In this document: in pieces, positions 18,800 to 27,207 of the stretch
Numbering within the stretch: position 1 is the first letter of the stretch
How the letters are laid out: each line of letters starts with the position of its first letter
From: Photobacterium sp. JCM 19050
GTDB taxonomy: Bacteria > Pseudomonadota > Gammaproteobacteria > Enterobacterales > Vibrionaceae
Direction: 5' to 3'
Length of the DNA: 34,445 nt
Assembly (NCBI GenBank): GCA_001310455.1
Contig: BAXG01000051.1
Location: forward strand, 1-34,445
Translations under genes and position numbers: made by a program
The notes under the pieces: model-generated
Told to the model about the DNA's origin: nothing
Database searches by the model: none
What the model saw: the letters and a program-made list of their open reading frames with translations, nothing else

Positions 18800-19199
18800 G
18801 ATTTGCCCTCTTCATTGAGGTAGTTAGCGATCCTTTCGCAAAGTGTATTACCTTGTGTATAAACGTTTTTGTATCGAAACTGGCAGGGGTATATCCATGC
18901 GCAAAATAAGTATATGCCATGGTATTTAACTTTTGCGCAACATTGATGTGATTACTAAGTATAGTTAGCTATCAGCGAGTTTAAATACGCCTTTTGGCTA
19001 AATGTGATCTGTTAACATACGGATCTTTAAGGTGATTATCGTAAATTTAAATAATGTTCTATTTTTGAGAAATATCCTTCTAAAGTAGGATTTCTAATTA
19101 TTGAACGGTGTGTTTGGGCAGAATTAAGAAACTAATTTCTTGAAATTGTATGACTATTAAATGGCGTGTGAAAGGGTGGTTGGAGGGGAAACTTGGCGT
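18800..19199. promoter_or_regulatory. AT-rich intergenic region upstream of the response regulator
   Basis: This 400-base stretch has no credible gene on either strand. It lies between the start of the minus-strand response regulator and the terminator of the minus-strand secreted-protein gene, so it should hold the regulator's promoter. It is much richer in A+T than its surroundings and contains one strong copy of the PQQ-island element at 19074-19091. Confidence 0.45.
19074..19091 (+). promoter_or_regulatory. Putative PQQ-island operator upstream of the response regulator
   Basis: The sequence is ATCCT, then TCTAAAGT, then AGGAT: perfect 5-base arms around AAAGTAGGA. It is about 275 bases upstream of the response regulator start, with the core on the opposite strand to that gene. 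It may mark autoregulation or an unseen promoter. Confidence 0.55.
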
Positions 19200-19204
19200 T
19201 GAAA

Positions 19205-19246
19205 AATTAACCACCCCGGCAGCTTAATGGTGCTTCCGGGGTGGGG
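19205..19246 (-). terminator. Terminator of the secreted-protein gene
   Basis: Perfect 9-base arms CCACCCCGG (19211-19219) and CCGGGGTGG (19236-19244). Read on the minus strand, the stem is followed by TTAATTTTTC. It lies just after the stop of the minus-strand gene at 19252. Confidence 0.8.
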
Positions 19247-19251
19247 TTCAA

Positions 19252-20262
19252 TTACTTGTCGATAGCAAAAGTAAAGAACTGGCTGGTACCGTTGTCATTA
19301 TCACTGACCAGGTAACCGGTTGCAGCATGGTTACTTTCTGCGGCAATGGCGATGGATTCCAGTTTTGTAATCACAGGCTTACCGTCTTTGGTCAATTCCT
19401 GCATGTAGGTTGTCATATCCATTGGTGTACCTTGTTTTAGGTCAGCCAATGGCAACACGCCCACGAAACTGCCCTGAACGGCACCATCATTTACACTGCT
19501 GTTGTTGTTACCTTCAACCGATGCGGTGAAAACGATGCTGTTGGCATTTGGCCAATAATCTGCACCCGAGAAACAAGACTGAACACCATTGATGGCAGGC
19601 AGGGTTGCCTGGTAAACCTTCAGGGATGGGAGGTTGTTGTGTTCGCCCTTGAGGAAGGTCATCAGATCTTTGAGGTTCATTTCAAAGATGGCGTTTTTAC
19701 CTTCGTTTCCACGGTTGAAAATAAAGATTTTGTGCGCAGATGCCGCAACGCCTTCAATATTAATTTTCTCTTTCGCAGTAAAGCCGGCTTTTTCATGAAG
19801 CAGTGAATACAAATTGCTCAGTGAGTATTCGCCTGCGACCTTTCCGTTTTGTGAAATCAGGAAAGCATGTTCGCGCAATTCTTTTTTACTGCCTGAACCC
19901 AGTACCAGGTAATAATCTTTTCCTTCATATTTTAATGAAGTCATAGATTCAAAATCAGGCTTGATTTTATGGTCTACCCGGCCTTGTTTGTTTACCGGAT
20001 AGTTGGCAATTTTGTCTTTACCGGTAATCTGGTAACTGTCGTTTACGGTGAAAAGGAATGGGGTGTCATCACCCACAACAATCAGGTTTTCCCCGGTTAC
20101 AGCCATTGCTGAGCCAGATGAGAGATGGGTATTGGTGTATGACGGGCCGACTTGAAGATTGAACGCCGCAGAATTGTCGCTATTTTGTGCGTAAGCTGCA
20201 CCGGCAACACAAAGGCTGAGATAACTTACCGCAGTTAAAATAGTGCGTTTACGAATATTCAT
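19252..20262 (-). CDS. Secreted protein of unknown function, possible beta-propeller (DUF6929-like)
   Basis: The start is the ATG at 20260-20262, with AGGAAG 5 bases before it; an in-frame extension to 20352 lacks a ribosome site. The 336-residue product has a clear signal peptide (MNIRKRTILTAVSYLSLCVAGAAYA, residues 1-25, Ala-x-Ala cleavage). The rest is a soluble domain with short strand-like segments (ENLIVVGDDTPFLFTVN, YYLVLGSGSKKELREHAFLI, HKIFIFNRGNEGKNAIFEMN, GYLVSDNDNGTSQFF) that suggests a beta-propeller. I do not recognise a firm family; the DUF6929 resemblance is weak. It is divergent from the cupredoxin-like gene, with a palindrome between them. It has its own terminator and is intact. 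A periplasmic role linked to alcohol oxidation is only a guess from position. Confidence 0.6.
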   Translation of the reverse strand: MNIRKRTILTAVSYLSLCVAGAAYAQNSDNSAAFNLQVGPSYTNTHLSSGSAMAVTGENLIVVGDDTPFLFTVNDSYQITGKDKIANYPVNKQGRVDHKIKPDFESMTSLKYEGKDYYLVLGSGSKKELREHAFLISQNGKVAGEYSLSNLYSLLHEKAGFTAKEKINIEGVAASAHKIFIFNRGNEGKNAIFEMNLKDLMTFLKGEHNNLPSLKVYQATLPAINGVQSCFSGADYWPNANSIVFTASVEGNNNSSVNDGAVQGSFVGVLPLADLKQGTPMDMTTYMQELTKDGKPVITKLESIAIAAESNHAATGYLVSDNDNGTSQFFTFAIDK

Positions 20263-20697
20263 AATGCTTCCTGGAATAATAGTTATAGGTTTTATTTTGA
20301 TGGAACCGGAGAATCTTACTCCTGTAAATGGATGGCCTAAAGAAGAATTCATGAGATGAATGTGTGTATAAATGGAATTATTAATTACACATTTGGATAT
20401 TCAGAGCGGCATGTATATTGCGCAACCTTTATAAGGGAATTGAAAGTTATTATTTCCTGCACTTAATTTTATTCACTGATGTCTATCTAATTAATCAGGT
20501 AAATTAGATGGAAATAAAACACTTATCTTAATTCTGATTCAAAAGAGCGGTGAGATTTCATCCTAAAGGATGATTTAACCTTACCCGCCTCCCTATCTAA
20601 GCTTTTAAATGTACGAGGAAATTAACGATTAGACATGTGACGTGACTGATGACATTTATCCCGGCAGGAACCCGGAATTCAATAGAAGGAACTTAGG
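20263..20697. promoter_or_regulatory. Divergent promoter region with a 16-base palindrome
   Basis: This 435-base AT-rich region has no gene and separates the minus-strand secreted protein from the plus-strand cupredoxin-like gene. At 20558-20573 it holds a perfect palindrome, TCATCCT, AA, AGGATGA. The arms contain ATCCT and AGGAT, the same half-sites as the PQQ-island element but with 2 rather than 8 bases between them. The cupredoxin-like gene has a good AGGAACTTAGG ribosome site. Confidence 0.5.
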
Positions 20698-21135
20698 ATG
20701 AAGAAACTGACCTCGCTGGCCCTGACTGCGGCCGTTACTGCAACCTTGGTTTTTCCGCTGATGTCATCAGCGAAAGGTAACCTGTCTCTGCGCGCAACAG
20801 ATTTGCCAGAACTGGTATTAGGCAACGATGAAGCCGGATATGGCATCTCGCAAAAAGAATACAAGATGGAAACAGGTAAGGCATACGCTCTCACCATCAT
20901 CAGTACCGGTGCCAAGGAGTGTGCGTTTGAATCTCATGGCCTGTTTAACAATGTCTGGATGCGAAAAGTAGAGGCGGGTGGCATAGAGATAAAAGCAAAT
21001 GGATTCTACGAGCTGGAATTCGAAGCCGAGGGTGAAGTGGAACTGTTCTTTGTTCCTATCAAGCCGGGCAAATATACCTTTGAATGTGCTGGCCTGGCAG
21101 AAAAGGGGATGACGGGTACCTTTATTATTGAATAA
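20698..21135 (+). CDS. Cupredoxin-like periplasmic protein
   Basis: The intact 145-residue product has a signal peptide (residues 1-25, LMSSA-K) and then a cupredoxin-like fold. The C-terminal motif KPGKYTFECAGLAEKGMTG has Cys130 and Met138 at copper-ligand positions, and His80 (FESHGLF) could be the first histidine. The usual histidine between Cys and Met is absent, so the copper site is incomplete or unusual (Glu135 lies nearby). Cys75 is an extra cysteine. Small blue copper proteins often accept electrons from periplasmic dehydrogenases, so it could serve the quinoprotein in place of the missing cytochrome c550; this is inference. It is divergent from the secreted protein. Confidence 0.65.
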   Translation: MKKLTSLALTAAVTATLVFPLMSSAKGNLSLRATDLPELVLGNDEAGYGISQKEYKMETGKAYALTIISTGAKECAFESHGLFNNVWMRKVEAGGIEIKANGFYELEFEAEGEVELFFVPIKPGKYTFECAGLAEKGMTGTFIIE

Positions 21136-21158
21136 GCTCCGTGTTCATGCCCCGGAGC
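21136..21158. terminator. Weak bidirectional hairpin between cupredoxin-like and aminopeptidase genes
   Basis: Arms GCTCCG (21136-21141) and CGGAGC (21153-21158) enclose an 11-base loop, between two convergent genes. There is no clear T run on either side, and the arms overlap the aminopeptidase stop, so termination here is uncertain. Confidence 0.35.
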
Positions 21159-22636
21159 GGTTAATGAGGTACTGAACAAGAAGGGGAACCGGGCGGCCGG
21201 TTGCCCCTTTTTCCCTTCCCAGCCAGGCGGTCCCTGCTACATCTAGATGTGCCCAGGGGGTATCCTCAGCAAAGCGAGATAACAGGCAAGCCGCTCCCAC
21301 CGCTCCCGCAACCCGCCAACTGGTGTTTTTCATATCTGCGATATGGCTGTCGATAAGGGGTTGGTAGTCTTCATCAACCGGCATCGGCCAGACCCGGTCG
21401 CCTGACATCTTTGCCGCCCGTTTTAACTCCCTGACAAGGTTTTTGTCATTGCTCATTAATGCCGAAGCGACATGCCCTAGGGAAGTAATGGCTGCGCCGG
21501 TCAATGTTGCCACATCAATGATCTCTTTTGGCTCAAGCATACGACGGGCATAGGTGATGGCATCAGCCAGTACCAGGCGGCCCTCAGCGTCGGTGCTGAG
21601 CACTTCAATGGTTTTACCGGACATCGCAGTCAGCACATCCCCGGGACGATAGGCATTGCCATCCGGCATGTTTTCGCAGGTTGCCAGGATCCCGGTGACG
21701 TTGAGGGTCAAGCCAAGTTCAGCGAGCGCCTGCATTGTGCCGAACACCGCAGCAGCGCCGCACATGTCGCATTTCATTTCGTCCATGCCTTCGGCCCTTT
21801 TCAGCGTCAGGCCTCCGGCGTCAAAGGTCAGCCTTTCCCTATCAGGACGATAGGAGGGGAGGTAGGGTCTTCCGCTTGTCGGTAATCCAGTCGGATTAGC
21901 TGGGATTCCTTAGGACTTCCCCGGCTTACAGCAAGCCAGGCGTCCATTCCCAGCTTGCCCATTTCCTCTTCCCCCAGTGTAGTAAAATGCAGGGCAGGGT
22001 GGAGTTGCGCCAGTTCCTTGGCCTGATGGGCAAAGCTTGCCGGGGTAAGAACGTTTGCAGGCAGGTTTCCCAACTGCCGGGCAGAGGTCTTTCCTTTTGA
22101 AAGGGCGGCGGTATGGAGCACTGCTGTTTCGGCATCTTTCAGATCGCGGCGTCTTGGCACGCAAAACGTCAGCTTTTTTAAAGGACGTCGACCGTTAGCT
22201 TCCTTTGAGGTGAAGCCGGTAAAACTGTAAAGGGCATCACTGGCTGCTTCCTGCATGACCCGGACGGACTCGTAGCAGGAGAGGTGGGATGCCGCATCCT
22301 TAAAATACACCGCCGCTTCCATGGAGCCGGCTTCATTGACGCAGCGAACAGCCGTTTCAGTGCATTGCCCAAGCACTTTTTTACAAAGACTCTCTTTTTC
22401 CCCGAGCCCAACGAGCAGCACGCGCTCGGCGAGATGCCGGGAACATTGTGGAGTAACAGGGTGTGTCCGGGGTCGCCTGTAAGGTTGCTTTTTCTGAGTA
22501 TGCTGCTGATAAAACCTTTACTGACTTCATCCAGTTGTTCAGAGGTAGGGGAAAGTCTCTGGCCTGAGTAAAACCCAGTAACCAGACAGGCTGTACGTTG
22601 TTTTTCTGCGGCACCGCTGCTGACTTTCCATTCCAT
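21145..22636 (-). CDS. Leucyl aminopeptidase, M17 family (PepA-like; two frameshifts)
   Basis: This cytoplasmic metallo-aminopeptidase of about 497 residues is close in size to PepA (503). The start is the ATG at 22634-22636 (MEWKVSSGAAEKQRT), with AGGGAAA upstream. Catalytic motifs: GKGLTFDAGGLTLK (metal Lys and Asp), DEMKCDMCGAAAVFG, and STDAEGRLVLADA (in PepA this reads NTDAEGR). The frame breaks near 22430 and near 21833; in both a G is missing from a GG or GGG run, and restoration gives a continuous protein. The sequence departs from typical Vibrio PepA in many surface positions, so it may be a second copy. It lies at the edge of the PQQ island, but no link to PqqA processing can be shown. 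Confidence 0.85.
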
Positions 22637-22894
22637 GATTTTCCCTCAGGATTTAACGACATCGTTACCAAGCTAGAAGGAGAGATGCGAAAACTCAAGG
22701 TGATAACGCGGATTTGACGGGCTACAACAAAAAACGGGAAAGGTGATTTCTTTGGCTGTTGATTGTGTCATCGGCCAAGATCGGCCAAAATACGCGGTTA
22801 AAAACCGGCTCACATCTACAGATTGACCGCCCTCGTTACGAAGAGGGGCAGTGAGTGTTTGTCAGTCTGTGAAACAACCAGAAGATTGTTATTC

Positions 22895-24473
22895 ATGTCT
22901 ATTCAGCAAGAAGTCGGCAAGCGCCGCACGTTTGCCATAATCTCGCACCCGGATGCGGGTAAAACCACCATCACTGAAAAGGTTCTGTTGCACGGACGTG
23001 CAATCCAGACTGCCGGTACTGTAAAAGGCCGCGGCTCCAACCAGCATGCAAAATCTGACTGGATGGAAATGGAAAAAGAACGTGGTATCTCGGTAACCAC
23101 CTCTGTGATGCAATTCCCGTATAACGATTGCCTGGTAAACCTGCTGGATACCCCGGGACACGAAGACTTCTCTGAAGATACCTACCGTACGCTGACTGCC
23201 GTTGACTCCTGCCTGATGGTTATCGACGCCGCGAAAGGTGTTGAGGATCGTACCCGCAAGCTGATGGAAGTTACCCGTCTGCGTGACACACCAATCGTCA
23301 CCTTTATGAACAAACTTGACCGTGACATCCGCGACCCTATGGAGCTGCTGGATGAAGTGGAAAACGAGCTGAACATGATGTGTGCGCCGGTCAGCTGGCC
23401 AATCGGAAGCGGTAAGTCATTCAAGGGTGTTTACCATATCCACCGTGATGAAACCATCCTGTACCAGACAGGCCAGGCTCTACCATCCAGGAAGTGCGTA
23501 TTGTTAAAGGCCTGGACAACCCGGAGCTGGATACCGCTGTCGGTGCAGATCTGGCCTCGCAACTGCGTGATGAACTGGAGCTGGTGCTGGTGCATCCAAT
23601 GAATTCGATCAGGAGCTTTTCCTGGCCGGCGAACTGACACCGGTATTTTTCGGTACTGCACTGGGTAACTTCGGTGTAGACCATATGCTGGACGGCCTGA
23701 CTGAGTGGGCACCAGCGCCGATGCCACGCCAGACGGAAGAGCGTGCAGTTGAGGCCAACGAAGACAAGTTCTCGGGCTTCGTGTTTAAGATCCAGGCCAA
23801 CATGGACCCTAAACACCGAGACCGTATCGCGTTCATGCGTATCGTATCCGGTAAGTACACCCAGGGCATGAAGATGAAGCATGTCCGCACCGGCAAAACT
23901 GTCAGCATTTCTGATGCGGTAACCTTTATGGCCGGTGACCGTGAGCGTGCGGCGGAAGCCTACGCCGGTGACATCATCGGCCTGCACAACCACGGTACCA
24001 TCCAGATTGGTGATACTTTCACTCAGGGTGAAGACCTGAAGTTCTCCGGTATTCCAAACTTTGCGCCAGAGCTGTTCCGTCGCATTCGCCTTCGCGATCC
24101 GCTCAAGCAAAAGCAGTTGCTGAAAGGTCTGGTCCAGCTTTCTGAAGAAGGTGCGGTACAGGTGTTCCGTCCGGTTCAGTCTAACGACCTGATTGTAGGT
24201 GCTGTCGGTGTCCTGCAGTTTGACGTGGTGGTTGCCCGCCTGAAAGCGGAATACAACGTTGAAGCAATCTACGAGCCGGTGAATGTGGCAACTGCCCGTT
24301 GGGTGGAATGTGACGATGCCAAGAAGCTGGATGAGTTCGAGCGCAAGAGCCAGTCTAACCTGGCACTCGATGGTGGCGATAACCTCACTTACATCGCCCC
24401 AACCATGGTCAACCTCAACCTGACCGCTGAGCGTTTCCCTGAAGTGAAGTTCCGCGCAACCCGCGAGCACTAA
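22895..24473 (+). CDS. prfC: Peptide chain release factor 3 (two frameshifts)
   Basis: RF3 is a GTPase that removes RF1 and RF2 from the ribosome after peptide release. The start is the ATG at 22895 (MSIQQEVGKRRTFAIISHPD). G motifs: SHPDAGKTT (17-25), DTPGHEDF and NKLDRD. The restored length is about 526 residues, as in E. coli. The frame breaks near 23476 and near 23592, each with one G missing from a GGG run; the sequence is otherwise almost that of the E. coli protein (TPVFFGTALGNFGVDHMLDG, RPVQSNDLIVGAVGVLQFDV). Such conservation argues for read errors and against decay. A strong terminator follows. Confidence 0.95.
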
Positions 24474-24495
24474 TTCAGCCGCAACCGCCTAATTC

Positions 24496-24524
24496 AAAAA
24501 GCCGTCTTGATTGACGGCTTTTTT
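24496..24524. terminator. Bidirectional terminator between prfC and nanQ
   Basis: AAGCCGTC (24499-24506) pairs with GACGGCTT (24513-24520) around loop TTGATT. Six T follow on the plus strand and an A run precedes it, so it works for both converging genes. Confidence 0.88.
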
Positions 24525-24549
24525 GCACTTGCGAAACGGCTAGACACAG

Positions 24550-25011
24550 TTAAAGCAGATCTTTATGGACTTTCACCACCACCTTTTTGACTTCTGACGG
24601 GCTGGTGACGGCACAGCCCGGCTTGTGCGGCTGGTGCGGGTAGAAAATGGCAAACATGCCCGGAGACAGTAGAAGCGAGCTTGCGCCCGGCATGGTTTCA
24701 AGCAGGGCAAAGTCATTTTCAGCATCGTAATCCGTCGCCGGACGGCAGCCGGACTCTGCCAGGCAAACATCAATGCGCTCTTCACCGCTTATAAGAAACT
24801 GGATATCAATATAGTCGTGGTGCAACTCACCCTGCTTTTCACTGGCAGGTAGGGTCGTCAGCGTCATGACATTGGCAAACAACCGGTCACCGTCGATGTC
24901 ATGACGACCGTTTTCAAGGTTGTTCAAGTCGTTATTGCGAAGGAAAGCCAGACCCTTTTCAATCGCGTCAGGAAAAGCGGTTTCGGTATGGTGCAGGAGG
25001 CCAAAATTCAT
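24550..25011 (-). CDS. nanQ: NanQ (YhcH/EbgC family), N-acetylneuraminate anomerase
   Basis: This 153-residue cupin-like protein of the YhcH/YjgK/YiaL family speeds interconversion of sialic acid anomers after uptake. Seen: KQGELHHDYIDIQF with the metal-binding His64, His65 and Asp66 region, ERIDVCL, and a second histidine cluster in FYPHQPHKPGCA. It is intact and starts 9 bases after the nanK stop, so nanK and nanQ form one unit. Assignment rests on family sequence and the nan context. Confidence 0.88.
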   Translation of the reverse strand: MNFGLLHHTETAFPDAIEKGLAFLRNNDLNNLENGRHDIDGDRLFANVMTLTTLPASEKQGELHHDYIDIQFLISGEERIDVCLAESGCRPATDYDAENDFALLETMPGASSLLLSPGMFAIFYPHQPHKPGCAVTSPSEVKKVVVKVHKDLL

Positions 25012-25020
25012 GGGAGATCC

Positions 25021-25898
25021 TCAGGAAACATGTTGTTGTTTTGCCCAGTCGGCTGCACCCAGCAATCCGGCATCCGGCCCACATTGGGCCGAAATAATGT
25101 CGGTGTGGTAGGTCGCCGGAAGGGTGGAAAGGTGGTGTTTAACCCGGTCAAGGTAACCCTCCGCCAGGCCAACACTACCGCCGAGGGCGATAAGATCCAG
25201 ATCAAGGCTGATGCGAAGGTCAGCGATCAGATTGGCAATCACGCGAGCTGAGCGATCGACAATGGCTATGGCGTCCCGGTGTCCGCTGAGTGCGTGCTGG
25301 TAAAGGGTTTGGCCGCTACAATCCGGGCCAAAAATTGCCTGTCCGGCTTTACCAATAGCGGTGCCGGATGCAATGGCTTCCACACAACCTGTCCTTCCGC
25401 AGCCACATCGCGGCCCGGTAGGATCCGCCAGCATATGCCCGGCGTGCCCGGCAATTCCACGCGGTCCGGTTTGCAGTTCCCCATTTAATACGATACCTGC
25501 ACCGACCCCGGTTGATACGGTAACAAATGCCATGTTCTGAACCGGTCCTGACAGCGCTTTGTATTCCGCCCATGCAGCAGCCTGGGCGTCATTGATGGCA
25601 AGAGTCGGCAAGCCGGAAATACGGCTGGCTTCATCAACCAACTCAAACCTGTTCAGGCCGCCAAGGTTGGCCGGGTTAAGTGCTGTGAGCACGCCGTTAT
25701 CTATAATCCCGGTCGAGGCAATAGCAAGGTATTTAGCTTGCGGAACAAGTGGGGTAAGCAGGGTGGCCAGTGCAGCAATCAGTTGGTCAGGCTTTTGCGA
25801 GCCGGGAGTCGGGATCTGGTTTCTCCCGGTTACCTTCCCGTCTCTGACAAGGGCGGCTGCGAGCTTTGTCCCGCCAATATCGAGGCTAAACAGGTCAT
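25021..25898 (-). CDS. nanK: N-acetylmannosamine kinase NanK (ROK family; one likely frameshift at the start)
   Basis: NanK phosphorylates ManNAc made by NanA. Strong E. coli-like blocks: IASTGIIDNGVLTALNP, INDAQAAAWAEYKAL, FVTVSTGVGAGIVL, the ROK zinc motif CGCGRTGCVEAIASG, and GGSVGLAEGYLDRV. The likely start is the ATG at 25896-25898, with AAGGA 6 bases upstream, reading MTCLA. One C is missing near 25884; restoring it gives MTCLALDIGGTK, matching E. coli MTTLAIDIGGTK. Without that change the frame would need an unusual start at 25926. A candidate NanR site lies upstream at 25966-25980. Confidence 0.9.
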
Positions 25899-25965
25899 GG
25901 TAAATCCTTGTTAACCGGTTTGGCACCCGGATAGTGATGCCGATACTCCGATGTTTAATTGATTT

Positions 25966-25980
25966 TGAAGTTTAACTCCA
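25966..25980 (-). promoter_or_regulatory. Putative NanR operator upstream of nanK
   Basis: The plus strand reads TGAAG, TTTAA, CTCCA, sharing the TGAAG-N5-CTYCA form with two sites in the nanR-nanA spacer. It lies 68 bases before the nanK start. The regulator assignment is inferred from position and recurrence. Confidence 0.5.
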
Positions 25981-26053
25981 ATGATAAACGCGGTATCACC
26001 CCATGCAATTGCCGGATTCTGAATTAGCGATGTCCGGCACAGTTTTAAGTCGG

Positions 26054-26919
26054 TCAGTCCAACGCCGCGGTTGTTCGTGATTTGGTGAGTTTAGCCCGCT
26101 CCGGATCGGCCTGTACCAGCAGGGTATACAGGAGATCGAGGACAAAAAGCTGGCTTATCTTGGTACCGATGGAGTCACCTTGCAGCTTGCCTTGCCGGTT
26201 ACCGTTAACCAGTACTTTGTCAGCGGCTTTGGCAATGTCGGACATTGGGTTGTGCGTCAGCGCGATGGTTGTTGCACCGGCTTCACTGGCGAGGGTGAGC
26301 GCCTTGATGGTTTCCATTGATGTGCCTGAATGGCTGATGCCGATAGCAATATCACCGGGTTCGAGCAGCGAGGCCCTCATATACATAAAGTGGTTGTTGG
26401 TGAGGGCGTCCACATCAAAACCTATTCGCATCAGTTTGTTTTTCGCTTCGTCAGCGGTAATGCCGGAGGAGCCCACACCAAATATTACGATCCTGCGTGC
26501 AGATTTAAGATCGGCGGCCACCGTTTCCAGTGTGCGGAAATTGAGCAGGTTCAGTGTTTCGCTTAACACATTGTTAATGGTTGCCTGTAGTTTCTGACCG
26601 ATCACCTCGGCGCTGTCTTCTTCGGTGACATTCGTATCGAGCAGGCTCTTTTCTTCACCGCCGAGGCTGGCGACTTCAATGGCAAGGTCAAGCTTGAAGT
26701 CCTGAAACCCTTTGAACCCCAGAGAGCGGCAAAAGCGGATGATACTGCTTCGCCAGCCCCGGCTTCCTGCGAAAGTTCTGCAATGGAAAGGCGTGATGTA
26801 TGGGCCGGATTTGCCAGAATACAATCGGCAATCCGCCGGGCTGACGGGGTCAGGCTGTCACGCAAGCTGCCAAGTGTATCCACGATTTTGCCGGCTTCGA
26901 GGGTTGGGGTGTCAGGCAT
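26054..26919 (-). CDS. nanR: RpiR-family regulator of sialic acid genes (NanR-type; one frameshift)
   Basis: The N-terminal part (from ATG 26917-26919, MPDTPTLEAGKIVDTLGSL) is an HTH_6 domain with RRIADCILANPAHTSRLSIA. The frame breaks near 26747, where one A is missing; restoring it gives GEASIIRFCRSLGFKGFQDFKL, the end of the helix-turn-helix. The C-terminal SIS domain (RIVIFGVGSSGITADEAKNK, IGISHSGTSMETIKAL) binds a sugar phosphate. In Vibrio, an RpiR-type NanR represses the nan genes and responds to ManNAc-6-phosphate, which would be the NanK product here. It is divergent from nanA and 155 bases upstream of nanK. Restored length is about 288 residues. Confidence 0.85.
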
Positions 26920-26962
26920 GTCAGTCGCTCTTTCTGTTGGTCTGGACGCTGTAGTAAGGAGT

Positions 26963-27002
26963 CATCATCCACGGTGACCGGATGATGTGAAGTTTTACTC
27001 CA
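26963..27002. promoter_or_regulatory. Inverted repeat and second putative NanR operator in the nanR-nanA spacer
   Basis: Arms CATCATCC (26963-26970) and GGATGATG (26980-26987) enclose 9 bases. TGAAG, TTTTA, CTCCA (26988-27002) follows directly. The second part has the TGAAG-N5-CTYCA form shared with the nanK and nanA sites. Confidence 0.45.
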
Positions 27003-27138
27003 TACACCCAACTTATGGATTTTTAAGAGATTGCAAGAGTGCTCACAGTTTCATAATTGAACGTGTTTGGGGTGCCTTTTCAACATTGCGTGGTCATTTT
27101 AGCCGCCATAGAATACATAAAACTCCATTCCTGTTTTT

Positions 27139-27161
27139 ATTGTGAAGTATAGCTTCACAAT
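27139..27161. promoter_or_regulatory. Strong palindromic operator before nanA
   Basis: Perfect arms TTGTGAAG (27140-27147) and CTTCACAA (27153-27160) surround TATAG, with one more A-T pair outside. The centre reads TGAAG-N5-CTTCA. It lies about 47 bases before the nanA ATG, where a bound repressor would block the promoter. Confidence 0.6.
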
Positions 27162-27207
27162 CTCAACGTACTAAGAACAACCTAGAACGTTCAATAAAGG
27201 ATTCGCT

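Noticed and set aside
23421..24470. Open frame of 349 codons on the minus strand
   Set aside because: It lies entirely opposite prfC, whose plus-strand product matches release factor 3 throughout. No ribosome site or family feature is seen.
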